A stretch of DNA of 5,931 nucleotides, taken from the NCBI GenBank assembly GCA_964391025.1, contig CAYMKJ010000020.1:1-5931 (forward strand), in the 5' to 3' direction. Source of the DNA: SHZI01 sp964391025. Lineage in GTDB: Bacteria > Pseudomonadota > Gammaproteobacteria > Steroidobacterales > GCA-2729495. Within the stretch, counting starts at the first letter, position 1, and each line of letters begins with the position of its first letter. The translations under genes were made by a program, and so were the position numbers. Of the stretch, positions 5,833 to 5,931 are shown one piece after another. Under the pieces are notes generated by a model, which made no database searches, was not told the origin of the DNA, and saw only the letters and a program-made list of their open reading frames with translations.

Positions 5833-5931
5833 GCGGAGCCTGCTGCCGGTGCTGCTGATTTTCCTGACCGTTGCGGCCAGTGGCGCGGCCAGTCGCGCGG
5901 CCAGTGGCGCAGACCAGACTGATGCGGACAA
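5825..5931 (+). CDS. Start of an exported protein gene, cut by window edge
   Basis: From a GTG at 5825 an open frame runs to the window end (35 codons and two bases). It begins M-R-R-R-S followed by a hydrophobic core LLPVLLIFLTVA and then small residues (A, S, G) and a polar stretch ADQTDAD, which is a classic Sec-type signal peptide layout; the cleavage site is probably in the Ala/Ser/Gly-rich part. The GTG lies inside the last codons of the B12-binding gene (8-base overlap), which suggests translational coupling. There is no strong ribosome site (GTGGGCC a little upstream is weak). The mature protein is outside the window, so its function is unknown. Confidence 0.6.
   Translation, partial: MRRRSLLPVLLIFLTVAASGAASRAASGADQTDAD
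5873..5908 (+). repeat. Three tandem copies of a 12-base repeat
   Basis: GCGGCCAGTGGC at 5873-5884, the same with one change (GCGGCCAGTCGC) at 5885-5896, and an exact copy at 5897-5908. In the exported-protein frame they encode A-A-S-G, A-A-S-R, A-A-S-G, right after the hydrophobic core. The period is a multiple of three, so copy-number change would keep the frame. Confidence 0.85.

Noticed and set aside
4657..5931. Long minus-strand open frame (424 codons) opposite the B12-binding gene
   Set aside because: It is Arg/His/Gly-rich with no recognisable motif or ribosome site, and it lies antisense to a clear domain-bearing gene. Such frames are common in GC-rich DNA.

Overview
The window looks like GC-rich chromosomal DNA from a gammaproteobacterium. 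Two things suggest this: a YpfJ-type zinc metallopeptidase, and an inverted pair of REP elements with the GTAGGAGCG-type head seen in Xanthomonas/Pseudomonas/Nevskia-like genomes. No lineage-specific marker such as rRNA is present, so a finer assignment would be a guess. There are no tRNA or rRNA genes, insertion sequences or CRISPR arrays.

Layout, left to right. (1) The 3' part of a classical short-chain dehydrogenase (SDR) on + (2-646), whose N-terminal cofactor motif lies outside the window. (2) A 12-helix-type MFS transporter on - (about 574-1962), convergent with the SDR and overlapping its last 73 bases. (3) A divergent YpfJ-like membrane-anchored zinc metallopeptidase on + (2040-2909). 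(4) A REP pair and a partial third REP (2921-2995) between convergent genes. (5) A second, C-factor-like SDR on - (2992-3810) that carries an apparent signal peptide. (6) A divergent atypical SDR / NAD(P)-binding protein on + (3962-4642). (7) A cobalamin-binding protein on + (4747-5832) with the Wx9EH cap motif of CarH-type B12 photoreceptors but no MerR DNA-binding domain. (8) The first 107 bases of an exported-protein gene starting inside the end of gene 7 (5825 to the window edge).

The genes do not form an obvious single pathway. Strand alternates almost gene by gene, so most are probably separate transcription units. The one clear co-translation candidate is the B12-binding protein with the downstream exported protein, which overlap by 8 bases. 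That pair is the most interesting part of the window: a possible light or cobalamin sensor without its own DNA-binding domain, coupled to an envelope protein. The other points of interest are the signal peptide on an SDR, a REP fragment that supplies a stop codon, and the antisense overlap of the first two genes.
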